The notes under the pieces were generated by a model. It saw only the letters and a program-made list of their open reading frames with translations. It searched no databases and had not been told where the DNA came from. Positions 16,902 through 26,098 of a DNA stretch of 64,000 bases are shown here, one piece after another. Source of the DNA: Actinoallomurus sp040655075 (GTDB lineage Bacteria; Actinomycetota; Actinomycetes; Streptosporangiales; Streptosporangiaceae); contig NZ_JBFAJC010000048.1 in NCBI RefSeq assembly GCF_040655075.1, positions 13,472-77,471 of the forward strand, read 5' to 3'. Numbering within the stretch: the stretch's first letter is position 1; each line of letters opens with the position of its first letter. A program made the translations under genes and the position numbers.

Positions 16902-18746
16902 TCAGCCGCCGAGCTGGGAGATGTCGCGGGCCGCGCCGGTGGAGGCCGAGGTGGCCATCGCGGCGTAGGCCTGGAGGGCGGCGCTCACCGGGCGGTGGCG
17001 GTCGCGGGGCCGGTAGGAGCCCAGCTCCTTCAGGAGGCGCTCGCGGCGGGTCTTGAGCTCGTCGGCGGGCACGTCGAGGCGCAGCTCGCGGCGCGGGATG
17101 TCGATGACGATACGGTCGCCGTTCTCGACGAGGGCGATGTCACCGCCCCCGGCCGCCTCCGGGGAGGCGTGGCCGATGGACAGCCCGCTGGTGCCGCCGG
17201 AGAAGCGCCCGTCGGTGATCAGCGCGCAGGCCTTGCCGAGCCCACGGCCCTTGAGGAACGACGTGGGGTAGAGCATCTCCTGCATGCCGGGGCCGCCCTT
17301 GGGGCCCTCGTAGCGGATGACGACGACGTCGCCGGGCTTGACCTTCTTGCCGAGGATGCCCTCGACCGCGTCATCCTGGCTCTCGAAGACGACCGCGGGG
17401 CCTTCGAAGGTCCACAGCTCCTCCTCGACGCCGGCGGTCTTGACGACGGCGCCGTCGACGGCCAGGTTGCCGTACAGCACGGCGAGCCCGCCGTCCTTGG
17501 TGTAGGCGTGCTCGACGTCGCGGATGCAGCCCTGCTCGCGGTCGAGGTCGAGCTCCTCCCAGCGGTTGTCCTGGCTGTACGGCCTGGTGGTGCGGACCCC
17601 GCCCGGCGCGCCGTGGAACAGCTCCACCGCCTCCGGACGGACGTCGGGGGAGCGGACGTCGTACGCCTCGAGGAACTCGCCCAGCGACGCGCCGTGGATC
17701 GTGTGGACCGTGCGGTTGAGCAGCCCGCCCCGGTCGAGTTCGCCGAGGATGGCGGGGATGCCGCCGGCCCGGTGGACGTCCTCGATGTGGTACTTGGCGG
17801 TGGCCGGGGCGACCTTGCAGACGCAGGGCACGCGGCGCGACAGCTCGTCGATCTCCTTCAGGCCGAAGTCGACGCCGGCCTCGCGGGCCGCGGCGAGCAG
17901 GTGCAGGATCGTGTTGGTCGACCCGCCCATCGCCACGTCGAGCGCCATGGCGTTCTCGAACGCGTCGCGGGTCGCGATGTTCAGCGGCAGCACCGACTCG
18001 TCGTCGTCGCGGTAGTAGCGGTTCGCGATCTCGACGACGCGGCGGCCGGCCTCCTCGAACAGCGTCTTGCGGTCGGCGTGGGTGGCGAGGACCGTGCCGT
18101 TGCCGGGGAGGGACAGGCCGATCGCCTCGGTGAGGCAGTTCATCGAGTTGGCGGTGAACATGCCCGAGCAGGACCCGCAGGTCGGGCAGGCGTTCTCCTC
18201 CATCTGGGCGAGGGTCTCGTCGGAGACGGACTCGTCAGCGGCGGCGATCATCGGGTCGATCAGGTCGAGCTTGGTCGTGCCGTCCACCGGCTTGCCGGCC
18301 TCCATCGGGCCACCGGAGACGAACACGGTCGGGATGTTGAGCCGCATGGCCGCGATGAGCATGCCCGGAGTGATCTTGTCGCAGTTCGAGACGCAGATCA
18401 GGGCGTCGGCGCAGTGCGCGTTGACCATGTACTCGACCGAGTCGGCGATCAGCTCCCGCGACGGCAGGGAGTAGAGCATGCCGCCGTGCCCCATGGCGAT
18501 GCCGTCGTCGACCGCGATCGTGTTGAACTCGCGCGGGATGCCGCCCGCCTCCTTGACCGCGGCGGCGACGACCTGGCCGACCTCGCGCAGATGGACGTGG
18601 CCGGGGACGAACTCGGTGAAGCTGTTGGCGACCGCGATGATGGGCTTGCCGAAGTCCTCACGCGCTACGCCGGTGGCCCGAAGAAGGGCCCTGGCTCCCG
18701 CCATGTTCCTGCCGTGCGTGACCGTTCGTGACCTCAGCGGGGGCAT
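16902..18746 (-). CDS. ilvD: dihydroxy-acid dehydratase
   Basis: 614 residues, full length. It converts 2,3-dihydroxy-3-methylbutanoate/pentanoate to the 2-keto acids of valine and isoleucine synthesis. Iron-sulfur ligands are in SNCDKITPGM and PTCGSCSGMFTANSMNCL (two Cys positions). Other family signatures present are MGHGGMLYSLPSREL, GGSTNTILHL and the C-terminal DGRFSGGTSGLSIGHASPEA. It stands alone, with its own GAGAGG site upstream and a strong terminator, not in an ilv operon; in actinobacteria this isolated position is common. Confidence 0.97.
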   Translation of the reverse strand: MPPLRSRTVTHGRNMAGARALLRATGVAREDFGKPIIAVANSFTEFVPGHVHLREVGQVVAAAVKEAGGIPREFNTIAVDDGIAMGHGGMLYSLPSRELIADSVEYMVNAHCADALICVSNCDKITPGMLIAAMRLNIPTVFVSGGPMEAGKPVDGTTKLDLIDPMIAAADESVSDETLAQMEENACPTCGSCSGMFTANSMNCLTEAIGLSLPGNGTVLATHADRKTLFEEAGRRVVEIANRYYRDDDESVLPLNIATRDAFENAMALDVAMGGSTNTILHLLAAAREAGVDFGLKEIDELSRRVPCVCKVAPATAKYHIEDVHRAGGIPAILGELDRGGLLNRTVHTIHGASLGEFLEAYDVRSPDVRPEAVELFHGAPGGVRTTRPYSQDNRWEELDLDREQGCIRDVEHAYTKDGGLAVLYGNLAVDGAVVKTAGVEEELWTFEGPAVVFESQDDAVEGILGKKVKPGDVVVIRYEGPKGGPGMQEMLYPTSFLKGRGLGKACALITDGRFSGGTSGLSIGHASPEAAGGGDIALVENGDRIVIDIPRRELRLDVPADELKTRRERLLKELGSYRPRDRHRPVSAALQAYAAMATSASTGAARDISQLGG

Positions 18747-18872
18747 CTGCCTCTCCCATCGATTCGCGCTCAGACTTCGATCGTATGGGGTCGACGGCGC
18801 GCATGAGACGCCGGTCTCAGGTTACGAGACGTCGACCCCGGGATCCGGGCACGCGAGGGGAGGTCCGGCCGG

Positions 18873-19721
18873 TCAGGAGCCGGGATACTTCGGGGGCAGC
18901 ACCCGCTCGGCGGCGTTGAAGATGCGCTCGACGTCCACCGCAGTGAGGATCTTGGGCCGGCGCCGCAGGTAGTTACGCGCCCGCCCGCCCGAATAGACGT
19001 CGACGTTGCGCACCATCAGCACCTTCCAGGAGATCGCCGGGCCGTAGATGGCCAGCGACGGCTGCACGGGCACCTCGTACCCGAGCTCCCCGCTGATCAG
19101 CTTGCTGGCCTGGTCGGACTCCCAGCGGGCCTCGTCCAGCCGCTCCTTCTTGTTGAACGGCCCGAGGAACAGCTTGCGGTGCGACAGCGCGCGCACGGGG
19201 AGCCGCTTGTCCCACTTCTCCGAGTCGACGGCGTACACGCCGGTCGGCCCGATCACGAGGTGGTCGATCTGCCCGTCGCTGACGCCGTCCTCGTCACGGG
19301 GAACGGCGCGGGCGTGGAGGGTGCGATAACCGGCCTTCTCCATGCCCCGCAGCTGCCGCTCGGTCCTGCGCTCGGCGACCGACGGTTTGCGCCAGGCCTC
19401 CACGCTGGAATGTTGCCGTGATCGTCGGACGACATCGACGATCACGGTGAGTACCGCTACGGCGAGACCGATCCGGATCTCGAAGACGATCGCGAACAGC
19501 AGGCCGAGGACGGCGGCCGCGCCGATCCGGATCATCCAGCGTTGGATCTGCGGATCGCTGATCCGGGCGCCGATCGCCTGCTCCTTACGCCGCCTGGGCG
19601 GGCGCCCCTGGTCAGGACGTCCGGTCGAGCCGTCTTCGCCGGGCAGCTCGAACGGGCGTTCTTCGTCAGGGTGCTCGCGTGTGGACGTCTGAGTGGACTC
19701 GCCTCGCTCCACACTGGCCAT
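18873..19721 (-). CDS. NERD domain membrane protein
   Basis: 282 residues from ATG 19721, chosen because a GGAG site lies eight bases upstream; an earlier in-frame start at 19754 has none. After a charged N-terminal ~60 residues come two membrane helices (MIRIGAAAVLGLLFAIVFEI and LAVAVLTVIVDVV). The nuclease-related domain follows: ERQLRGMEKAGYRTLH, then SDGQIDHLVIGPTGVYAVDSE-W with the conserved Asp and Glu-like core. Whether such NERD proteins cut DNA is not known. It is divergent from the amidase gene. Confidence 0.87.
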   Translation of the reverse strand: MASVERGESTQTSTREHPDEERPFELPGEDGSTGRPDQGRPPRRRKEQAIGARISDPQIQRWMIRIGAAAVLGLLFAIVFEIRIGLAVAVLTVIVDVVRRSRQHSSVEAWRKPSVAERRTERQLRGMEKAGYRTLHARAVPRDEDGVSDGQIDHLVIGPTGVYAVDSEKWDKRLPVRALSHRKLFLGPFNKKERLDEARWESDQASKLISGELGYEVPVQPSLAIYGPAISWKVLMVRNVDVYSGGRARNYLRRRPKILTAVDVERIFNAAERVLPPKYPGS

Positions 19722-19923
19722 TGTTGACACTCCGTGCTCGATTGACGGCAGCACATGATCTTCCCGTGCGAAGCGTAACCAGAGCCCGAGTGGAGTGCAT
19801 AGTCGTGTCCGGTTGATACTTTTGTCCCCGCCCTTGAGCGGTTCGGTGGCATCCTACCAGGGTAGATAAATTCCATCCCCCGCTGTGCCGCTGCAACTTT
19901 CGGTGGGCGTACCGTTTTCACTT

Positions 19924-21333
19924 GTGACGCATATTCACCATCTCAGCATGCGGGACCAGGCGGCCGCGATCCGCAGCCGCGAGCTCTCACCCGTCGACGT
20001 CGTCGAGCATTACCTCGAGCGCATCGACCGCCTGGGGGACCAGGTCGGCGCCTACGTCACCGTGACCGCCGATCTGGCGCGTGACCAGGCCAAGGCCGCA
20101 GAACGGGCGCTGATGGCGGGCGACGGTCCGCCACTGCTCGGCGTTCCCCTCCCCGTCAAGGACCTCAACATGGTCAAGGGCGTACGGACGACGCTCGGCT
20201 CGGCGGCCTATGACGACTTCACCGCATTCGGTGACGACAACGTCGTCGCTTTTCTGCGTGAGGCGGGCACGATTCTTCTGGGGAAGACCAATACGCCGGA
20301 ATTCGGACTGCCCTGTTATACCGAGAACGCCGTCGCGCCGCCCGCGCGCACACCCTGGGACGTCGAACGCTCCGCGGGAGGCTCCAGTGGGGGCGCCGCC
20401 GCCGCGGTCGCCGCCGGGCTCGCCCCGGCCGCGCACGGCAGCGACGGGGGCGGGTCCATCCGGATCCCGGCCAGCGTCTGCGGCCTGTTCGGGATCAAGC
20501 CGACGCGCGGCCGTATCAGCCAGGGACCCATCGTCCCCGACCTCGTCGGCCTGGCGACCAGCGGCCCCATCACCCGGACCGTACGGGACGCCGCCCTCCT
20601 CCTCGACGTCATGGCCGGGAACGCTCCAGGCGACATGTACCGCGCGGCGCCGCCCGAGGGCACCTTCCTCGAGGCCGCCGACCGGGCGCCGGGGCGGCTG
20701 CGCATCGGCCGCAGCGCGGTGCCCCCGGTGCCGGGCGCCGAGGTCCATCCCGACTGCCTCGCCGCCTACGAGGCCGCCAGCGCACTGCTGGCGGAGCTCG
20801 GCCACGAGGTCGAGGACATCGACCCGCCGTGGAACGGCGAACTGATGCCGCACTTCGAGACCCTCTGGGCGGCGATGGCCACGCTCACCCCGGTCCCGCC
20901 CGAGCGCGAGGAGCGGCTGCGCCCGCTCACCCGGTGGCTGCGCGAACGCGGCCAGGCGATCAGCGCGTACGAGTTGCTGCACGCCCAGGCGACGCTGCAG
21001 GCGGCCGTACGGGGACAGCTGCCGGTCCTCGAAGGCTACGACGTGATCCTGCACCCGACCCTCGCGCAGCCGCCCGTCCCCATCGGATACTTCGAAGAGG
21101 TCGACCCCGCGGAGAACTTCGAGCGGCAGAAGCGCTTCACCCCGTTCACCTCGGTCTACAACGTCACCGGCCAGCCCGCGGTGAACGTCCCGCTGCACTG
21201 GACCGACGGCGGCCTGCCGATCGGCGTCATGCTGGTCGGCCGGACGAGCGACGAGGCGACGCTGATCGCACTTTCGGCGCAGCTGGAGGAGGCCCGTCCG
21301 TGGGCGGACCGCCGTCCGCCGATTTGGGACTGA
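19924..21333 (+). CDS. amidase signature family hydrolase
   Basis: 469 residues from GTG 19924, about ten residues before the first conserved helix. The catalytic triad Ser-cisSer-Lys is visible: Lys in PLPVKDLN, the Gly/Ser-rich loop SAGGSSGGAAAAVA with the cis-Ser, and the nucleophile in GSDGGGSIRIPAS. It hydrolyses an amide to acid and ammonia. The substrate is undefined; without GatB or GatC nearby it is unlikely to be the tRNA amidotransferase. The gene has no clear Shine-Dalgarno and might be leaderless. Confidence 0.92.
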   Translation: MTHIHHLSMRDQAAAIRSRELSPVDVVEHYLERIDRLGDQVGAYVTVTADLARDQAKAAERALMAGDGPPLLGVPLPVKDLNMVKGVRTTLGSAAYDDFTAFGDDNVVAFLREAGTILLGKTNTPEFGLPCYTENAVAPPARTPWDVERSAGGSSGGAAAAVAAGLAPAAHGSDGGGSIRIPASVCGLFGIKPTRGRISQGPIVPDLVGLATSGPITRTVRDAALLLDVMAGNAPGDMYRAAPPEGTFLEAADRAPGRLRIGRSAVPPVPGAEVHPDCLAAYEAASALLAELGHEVEDIDPPWNGELMPHFETLWAAMATLTPVPPEREERLRPLTRWLRERGQAISAYELLHAQATLQAAVRGQLPVLEGYDVILHPTLAQPPVPIGYFEEVDPAENFERQKRFTPFTSVYNVTGQPAVNVPLHWTDGGLPIGVMLVGRTSDEATLIALSAQLEEARPWADRRPPIWD

Positions 21334-21392
21334 TCCACCCGGGCATAGCGACGTGGCAGGAACCGGACGCGGGGCCGAGGAGAGGGGACGTC

Positions 21393-23546
21393 GTGGGCGA
21401 GGACATCGAGGAGCTGAACGCGCTGGCCGCCGCGTACGGCGTCGAGACCTCCTATACGGACTGGCGCGGCCGGCCGGCCGGCGTCCCCGTCACGACGATC
21501 ACGGCCGTCCTCACCGCCCTGGGCGCGGACGTCTCCTCGCCGGAGGCCGTACGCCGCGAGCTGGAGCGGATCGAAACCGAGAGCCGCGCCCGGCTGCTCC
21601 CACCCACCGCCGTCGTCTTCGCGGGCGAGGACCTCCTCGCGGCGGACGACGCCGAGGTGTGGATCGAGCTCGCGACCGGCGGAGAGCTGCCCCTCGACCC
21701 GGCCGGACCCGGGTCGAGTGCCTCGGTGCCGCCGGGCGGCGCTGGGGCTGGACCGGCGGTGTCCGTGGGTCGCTGGGAGCCGGCGCCCGGGGCCGAAAGG
21801 CCGCCGGCCACATCGGCGGAGGCGGCCGGGTTGCGCGCGGCGTACCGGCTGCCGGCGGACACGCCGCTCGGGTGGCATCGGGTACGGGCCCGGCGCGGCG
21901 ACCGGGAGGAAATGGCGCCGCTGCTGGTCGCGCCGTCGCGGGCCCCGGACCCCGGCGAGCGCTCCTGGGGCCTGATGGCCCAGCTGTACTCCGTGCGGTC
22001 GAGCCGCTCGTGGGGGATCGGCGACCTCGCCGACCTGCGGGAGCTGGCGACGTGGAGCGGCGGCGCGCTCGGTGCGGGGTTCGTCCTGGTCAACCCGCTG
22101 CACGCGGGAGAGCCGGCCCCGCCGATCCGGCCGTCGCCGTACCTGCCGATGAGCCGCCGCTTCACCAGCCCCCTGTATCTCCGGCCGGAGGAGGTGCCCG
22201 AGTACGCCGCTGCCGACCCCGAGACGCGAGGCCGGATCGAGGAACTGGCCGCGCCGGAGCGGGCCCGGTCCCGTACGACCGGCGAGATCGACCGCGACGC
22301 GGCGTGGACGGCCAAGCGGGCGGCGCTGGACCTCCTCGCCGAGGTGCCTCTCGCACCGGAACGCGCGGCGGCGTACGCCGCGTTCCGGGAGCGCCAGGGC
22401 GAGGCGCTGACCGCGTTCGCGACCTGGTGCGCGCTGGCGGAGGAGCACGGGGCCTACTGGCCCGCCTGGCCGGCCGACCTGCGCGACCCCCGCTCGGCGG
22501 CGGTCGCCGTCGAGCGCGAGCTGCGCGCCGACCGTGTGGAGTTCCACCGCCGGCTGCAGTGGTGGCTGGACGAGCAGCTCGGCGCGGCGCAGGGCGCGGC
22601 TCGCGAGGCCGGCATGGGGCTGGGGATCGTTCACGACCTGGCCGTCGGGGTCGACCCCGGTGGGGCGGACGCGTGGGCGTACCAGGACCTGTTCGCGTCC
22701 GGGATGAGCGTGGGCGCGCCGCCGGACGAGTTCAACCAGCGCGGCCAGGACTGGGGCCAGCCGCCCTGGCACCCGCAGCGGCTCGCGGCGGCGGGTTACG
22801 CGCCGTACCGCGACATGCTCCGCCACGTGCTCCGGCACGCCGGCGGGCTGCGCCTCGATCACGCCATGCAGGTGTTCCGGCTCTGGTGGGTGCCGCGAGG
22901 CGCCTCCCCGGCCGACGGGACGTACGTCTCCTACCCGTACGGCGATCTGCTGGGCGTGCTGCTGTTCGAGGCGCACGAGGCCGGAGCGGTGGTGATCGGC
23001 GAGGATCTCGGCACCGTGGCGGACTACATGCGCGACGTCTTCGCCGAGCGCGGGGTACTCGGCACGTCGATGGCGTGGTTCGAACGCGACGAGAGCGGCG
23101 CGCCGCTGCCGCCGGAGGAGTGGCGGGAGCCGTGCCTCGCGACCGTGGGCACCCACGACATGCCGCCCATCGAGGGCTACCTGGGCGGCGACCACATCGC
23201 ACTGCGCGAGCGACTGGGCCTGCTCACCCGGCCCGCGGCCGAGGAGTACGCCGAGCTGGATCCGTCGCTGCGCGACTGGAAGGAGCTGCTGACCTCGCTC
23301 GGCCTGGACACGGCCGACATGACGGCGGCGCTGCACGCCTTCCTCGCACGGACGCCGGCGAGGCTGGTCGGCGTGTCGCTGGCGGACGCGGTCGGTGAGC
23401 GACGCACGCAGAACCAGCCGGGCACGGTCGACGAGTACCCGAACTGGCGGATCCCCCTCGCCGACGCCGTCGGCCACCCGGTGCTCCTCGACGACCTTCC
23501 CCGCCATCCACGGCTGATGACGGCCCTCGGCCCGGTGCTCGGCTGA
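21393..23546 (+). CDS. malQ: 4-alpha-glucanotransferase (amylomaltase, GH77)
   Basis: 717 residues from GTG 21393, preceded by a purine-rich GAGGAGAGGGGA. An N-terminal ~200-residue extension typical of actinobacterial MalQ precedes the GH77 barrel. Catalytic elements: SSRSWGIGDLADL, nucleophile Asp in LRLDHAMQVFRLW, acid/base Glu in VVIGEDLGTV and the transition-state Asp in TVGTHDMPP. The RRTQNQPGTVDEYPNWRIPL end is diagnostic. It transfers maltosyl units between alpha-1,4-glucans in glycogen/maltodextrin use. It is convergent with the next gene over 24 bases. Confidence 0.95.
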   Translation: MGEDIEELNALAAAYGVETSYTDWRGRPAGVPVTTITAVLTALGADVSSPEAVRRELERIETESRARLLPPTAVVFAGEDLLAADDAEVWIELATGGELPLDPAGPGSSASVPPGGAGAGPAVSVGRWEPAPGAERPPATSAEAAGLRAAYRLPADTPLGWHRVRARRGDREEMAPLLVAPSRAPDPGERSWGLMAQLYSVRSSRSWGIGDLADLRELATWSGGALGAGFVLVNPLHAGEPAPPIRPSPYLPMSRRFTSPLYLRPEEVPEYAAADPETRGRIEELAAPERARSRTTGEIDRDAAWTAKRAALDLLAEVPLAPERAAAYAAFRERQGEALTAFATWCALAEEHGAYWPAWPADLRDPRSAAVAVERELRADRVEFHRRLQWWLDEQLGAAQGAAREAGMGLGIVHDLAVGVDPGGADAWAYQDLFASGMSVGAPPDEFNQRGQDWGQPPWHPQRLAAAGYAPYRDMLRHVLRHAGGLRLDHAMQVFRLWWVPRGASPADGTYVSYPYGDLLGVLLFEAHEAGAVVIGEDLGTVADYMRDVFAERGVLGTSMAWFERDESGAPLPPEEWREPCLATVGTHDMPPIEGYLGGDHIALRERLGLLTRPAAEEYAELDPSLRDWKELLTSLGLDTADMTAALHAFLARTPARLVGVSLADAVGERRTQNQPGTVDEYPNWRIPLADAVGHPVLLDDLPRHPRLMTALGPVLG

Positions 23547-23570
23547 ACGTCACCGCGTGCCGCGCAGGCC

Positions 23571-24590
23571 CTAGCGTTCCAGGACGTCCACGATGTGCGC
23601 GGCGACGTCGTGCAGCAGCGTGTCGGGCAGGATCGGGCGCCCGGCCGCGGCGGAGAACACCTCGGGCAGGCCCGGCAGGCAGTAGACGGTGCTGGGCTCG
23701 GCCACGGCCCGCCCGAGCGGCTGGTTGCCGACCGACCGGCGGGTGCGCGACCAGGCCTCCTCGACCTCCTCCTGGCTCGGCACCCCGAAGCCGTGCCCGA
23801 CGGGCGCGGCGTGGCGCAGGCGTACGAGCGCGCCGTCGGAGAACTCCTGCGCGAGCCGGCAGCGGGCGGACAGAGGGTCCAGCACCTCGGGGGACAGACG
23901 TGTGACCACGTCGCAGGGCGTACGGCACGACGCGGCGCAGCGGCCGAGGGCGGACGCCAGCGTGCTGTGCTGGCGGTCGAGGTAGGCGCGCCAGCCGGGA
24001 CCGGGCTCCCCGGCCACTCGCAGCGCGCGCTCGGCGGCGGACTGCTCGGGACGCGTCAGGTCGCACTCACGAGGCTTCCCCGGCTCGGGTATCACGCCGA
24101 ACCGGCTGCCGGCGCCGCCGACCGCCGCGGGCAGCAGCGCCGGGTCGCCGGCGTGACCCAGGACCGGCTCCCAGGCCAGCAGCGGGAGGTATTCGGCGGC
24201 GATGTGCACCGCGGCGACCAGGCCCGCCATCTCCCGGCGCCGCCACCGCGCCTCGATCACCTCGAGCAGCAGGCCGTACGCGGGGCGGAGCGTCCGCAGC
24301 GCCCCGCGGGTGCGCTCCTTGGCGGACTGCGGCATCCTGCTGGCCCGGGCCCGGGCCAGCAGATCGTCCGGCACCTTGTGGGCGTCGACGACCGGATCTC
24401 CGGTGCGTTCGGGCACGCCGAAGTCCTCCGCGTCCAGGTCGATCAGCCGTTGCCCGAACGAGCACAGCAGCCGGACCTCGGCGGTGACGTCCGGTCGCAG
24501 ACCCGCCGCCCCCGCCTCGCACAACGCGGCGAGGTCCCCGAAGGCGTAGCGCCGGGCGAGTGCCGTGAGTACTTCGCGTGCCGTCTCCAC
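23571..24590 (-). CDS. conserved hypothetical protein
   Basis: 339 residues from GTG 24590. I reject the longer frame from 24671 because that start lies inside the hairpin that ends the conservon operon. The protein is soluble, helical and Arg/Ala-rich. It has a cysteine cluster (RCAASCRTPCDVVTRLSPEVLDPL gives three Cys in ten residues: CAASCRTPC) and a C-terminal conserved stretch GNQPLGRAVAEPSTVYCLPGL, cited by its ends GNQPLG and STVYCLPG. I do not recognise the family. It could be regulated with the conservon if the hairpin leaks. Confidence 0.72.
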   Translation of the reverse strand: METAREVLTALARRYAFGDLAALCEAGAAGLRPDVTAEVRLLCSFGQRLIDLDAEDFGVPERTGDPVVDAHKVPDDLLARARASRMPQSAKERTRGALRTLRPAYGLLLEVIEARWRRREMAGLVAAVHIAAEYLPLLAWEPVLGHAGDPALLPAAVGGAGSRFGVIPEPGKPRECDLTRPEQSAAERALRVAGEPGPGWRAYLDRQHSTLASALGRCAASCRTPCDVVTRLSPEVLDPLSARCRLAQEFSDGALVRLRHAAPVGHGFGVPSQEEVEEAWSRTRRSVGNQPLGRAVAEPSTVYCLPGLPEVFSAAAGRPILPDTLLHDVAAHIVDVLER

Positions 24591-24640
24591 CCGTTCACTC
24601 TGCCACGCCTCGCCGACAACCGCCGCCCGCGCCCGTACGA

Positions 24641-24686
24641 GCTGGGGCCTGTCCGGTGGATCTTTGTCCACCGGACGCGCCCCAGC
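24641..24686 (-). terminator. long hairpin ending the conservon operon
   Basis: Arms at 24641-24660 and 24667-24686 pair at 18 of 20 positions around the loop TCTTTG. It lies 19 bases after the cvnD stop. Its position fixes the start of the downstream gene to the right side of the hairpin. Confidence 0.75.
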
Positions 24687-24704
24687 CCCCCGAACGCGAT
24701 GGGT

Positions 24705-25316
24705 TCAGGAGACTTCGCTGAGGACGTGCTCGACCATCGTCACAAGGGCGTGCTTGGCCGACTCGCGGCTGCGGACGTCGCAGAGGATCAGCGGCACGTG
24801 GTCGTCGAGGTCGAGGGCGATCCGGACGTCGTCCGGGTGCTTGCGCTCCGCGCCGTCGAACAGGTTGACCGCCACGATGAACGGAGTGCCCCGATGCTCG
24901 AAGTAGTCGATGGCGGGGAAGCAGTCGGCGAGGCGGCGGACGTCGGCGAGGACGACCGCTCCGACCGCCCCGTGGGCGAGCTCGTCCCACATGAACCAGA
25001 ACCGCTGCTGCCCGGGTGTCCCGAACAGGTAGAGGATCAGGTTGTCGGCGAGAGTGATGCGGCCGAAGTCCATGGCGACGGTGGTCGTGGTCTTGGCGTC
25101 CACGCCCACCGTGTCATCGACGCCGATCCCGCGGTCGGAGAGGACCTCTTCGGTGCGCAGGGGACGGATCTCGCTGATGGCGCCGACCAGTGTGGTCTTG
25201 CCGACCCCGAATCCGCCGGCGATGAGGATCTTCGCCGTGATCGGCCGTTCGGTGTCCGCGGGCGAGGGTGACACGGCCCTCCCGGAGTCGGCCGTGTCAG
25301 AAGGCACGTAGTCCAT
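24705..25316 (-). CDS. conservon GTP-binding protein (CvnD-like)
   Basis: 203 residues, last gene of a four-gene conservon, overlapping cvnC by 20 bases. It is a small Ras-like GTPase: P-loop GGFGVGKTT, switch region TTTTVAMDFGRI, G3 FGTPGQQRFWFMW, and a degenerate G4 VNLFDGA where other GTPases have NKxD. In Streptomyces such proteins work with a membrane kinase-like CvnA, the Roadblock CvnB and DUF742 CvnC in a membrane complex reminiscent of eukaryotic GPCR-G-protein signalling and influence development; that role is from the family. Confidence 0.92.
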   Translation of the reverse strand: MDYVPSDTADSGRAVSPSPADTERPITAKILIAGGFGVGKTTLVGAISEIRPLRTEEVLSDRGIGVDDTVGVDAKTTTTVAMDFGRITLADNLILYLFGTPGQQRFWFMWDELAHGAVGAVVLADVRRLADCFPAIDYFEHRGTPFIVAVNLFDGAERKHPDDVRIALDLDDHVPLILCDVRSRESAKHALVTMVEHVLSEVS

Positions 25317-25671
25317 GCAGCAGTTTCCTCAGTACGAATTCGTCCGGCCGCAGGCCGGACGGCGTGGGCTCGAGCACCCTGACCAGGCGCTCGTCGCGCA
25401 GGTCATCGAGAAGCACCCGGACCACGTCGACGGGGAGATCCATCTCCGACGCCAGGTCGGCCAGAGCGACCGGCTGCCGGCAGAGCACGAGCAGGCGGCG
25501 ATGTTCGGGGCTCAGCCGCAGCCGTACGTGCACCCGGGCATCGGTCGCCTCGATGACGGCGATGAGGTCGATCGGCTCACCGCGAGGCCGGGTCCGTCCA
25601 CGCGTGAGTGTGTAGGGGCGGACGACCGGTCCCGCGGCCTGGTCCAGCCATCGATCTTCCGGCGAGCTCAT
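25297..25671 (-). CDS. DUF742 conservon protein (CvnC-like)
   Basis: 124 residues starting seven bases after the cvnB stop. It has the DUF742 pattern: VVRPYTLTRGRTRP near the N-terminus, LSPEHRRLLVLCRQPVALADLA as a winged-helix-like core, and the C-terminal signature RPDEFVLRKLLHGLRAF. It is thought to bridge the kinase and the GTPase. Its end overlaps cvnD, so translation of the two is coupled. Confidence 0.92.
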   Translation of the reverse strand: MSSPEDRWLDQAAGPVVRPYTLTRGRTRPRGEPIDLIAVIEATDARVHVRLRLSPEHRRLLVLCRQPVALADLASEMDLPVDVVRVLLDDLRDERLVRVLEPTPSGLRPDEFVLRKLLHGLRAF

Positions 25672-25678
25672 GCGGAGC

Positions 25679-26098
25679 TCATCCCACGCCGGAACCCCGG
25701 CCGGGCAGGCGGGGCTCGACCGGCATCCGGTCGCCGAGCCGTTCGGCGAGTTCCGTCATCTCGAACGCGACGACGCCCGCGTCGGCGTCGGCGTCGGCCA
25801 GCGCGGCGAGGCAGGCGTCCTCACCGACGGGCAGCACGAACAGGAACACCGAGTCCATCTCGATGACGGTCTGCATCAGTTCGCCGCCCTCGAAGTGCCG
25901 GCAGGCGCCGCGGGCCAGCCCCTGGACGCCGGCCACGAGGGCGGCCAGGTGCTCGGCGTCCTCGCGCTCCATGCCGGACGATCCCGTGACGACGAGCCCG
26001 TCCCGGGACAGGAGCACCGCGCGGTCCACCGCCCCGACCCTGCGGACCAGGTCATCGACCAGCCGGCGCACGTCGCCGGCCGTGTGCGTCTGTGCCAT
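25679..26098 (-). CDS. Roadblock/LC7 domain protein (CvnB-like)
   Basis: 139 residues from the ATG at 26098, which overlaps the cvnA stop as TGATG; a GTG one codon earlier is the alternative. The Roadblock fold is clear: a first helix (VRRLVDDLVRRVGAVDRAVLLSRDG, cited by RAVLLSRDGLVV), the HLAALVAGVQGLARGA helix and the central strands QTVIEMDSVFLFVLPVG. In conservons this protein probably acts as a regulator of the GTPase. The C-terminal ~20 residues extend past the domain. Confidence 0.92.
   Translation of the reverse strand: MAQTHTAGDVRRLVDDLVRRVGAVDRAVLLSRDGLVVTGSSGMEREDAEHLAALVAGVQGLARGACRHFEGGELMQTVIEMDSVFLFVLPVGEDACLAALADADADAGVVAFEMTELAERLGDRMPVEPRLPGRGSGVG

Noticed and set aside
19885..19923. 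Upstream ATG/GTG starts for the amidase
   Set aside because: The extra residues (MPLQLSVGVPFSL) are not conserved-looking; the family begins close to the HIHHLSMRDQAAAI segment.
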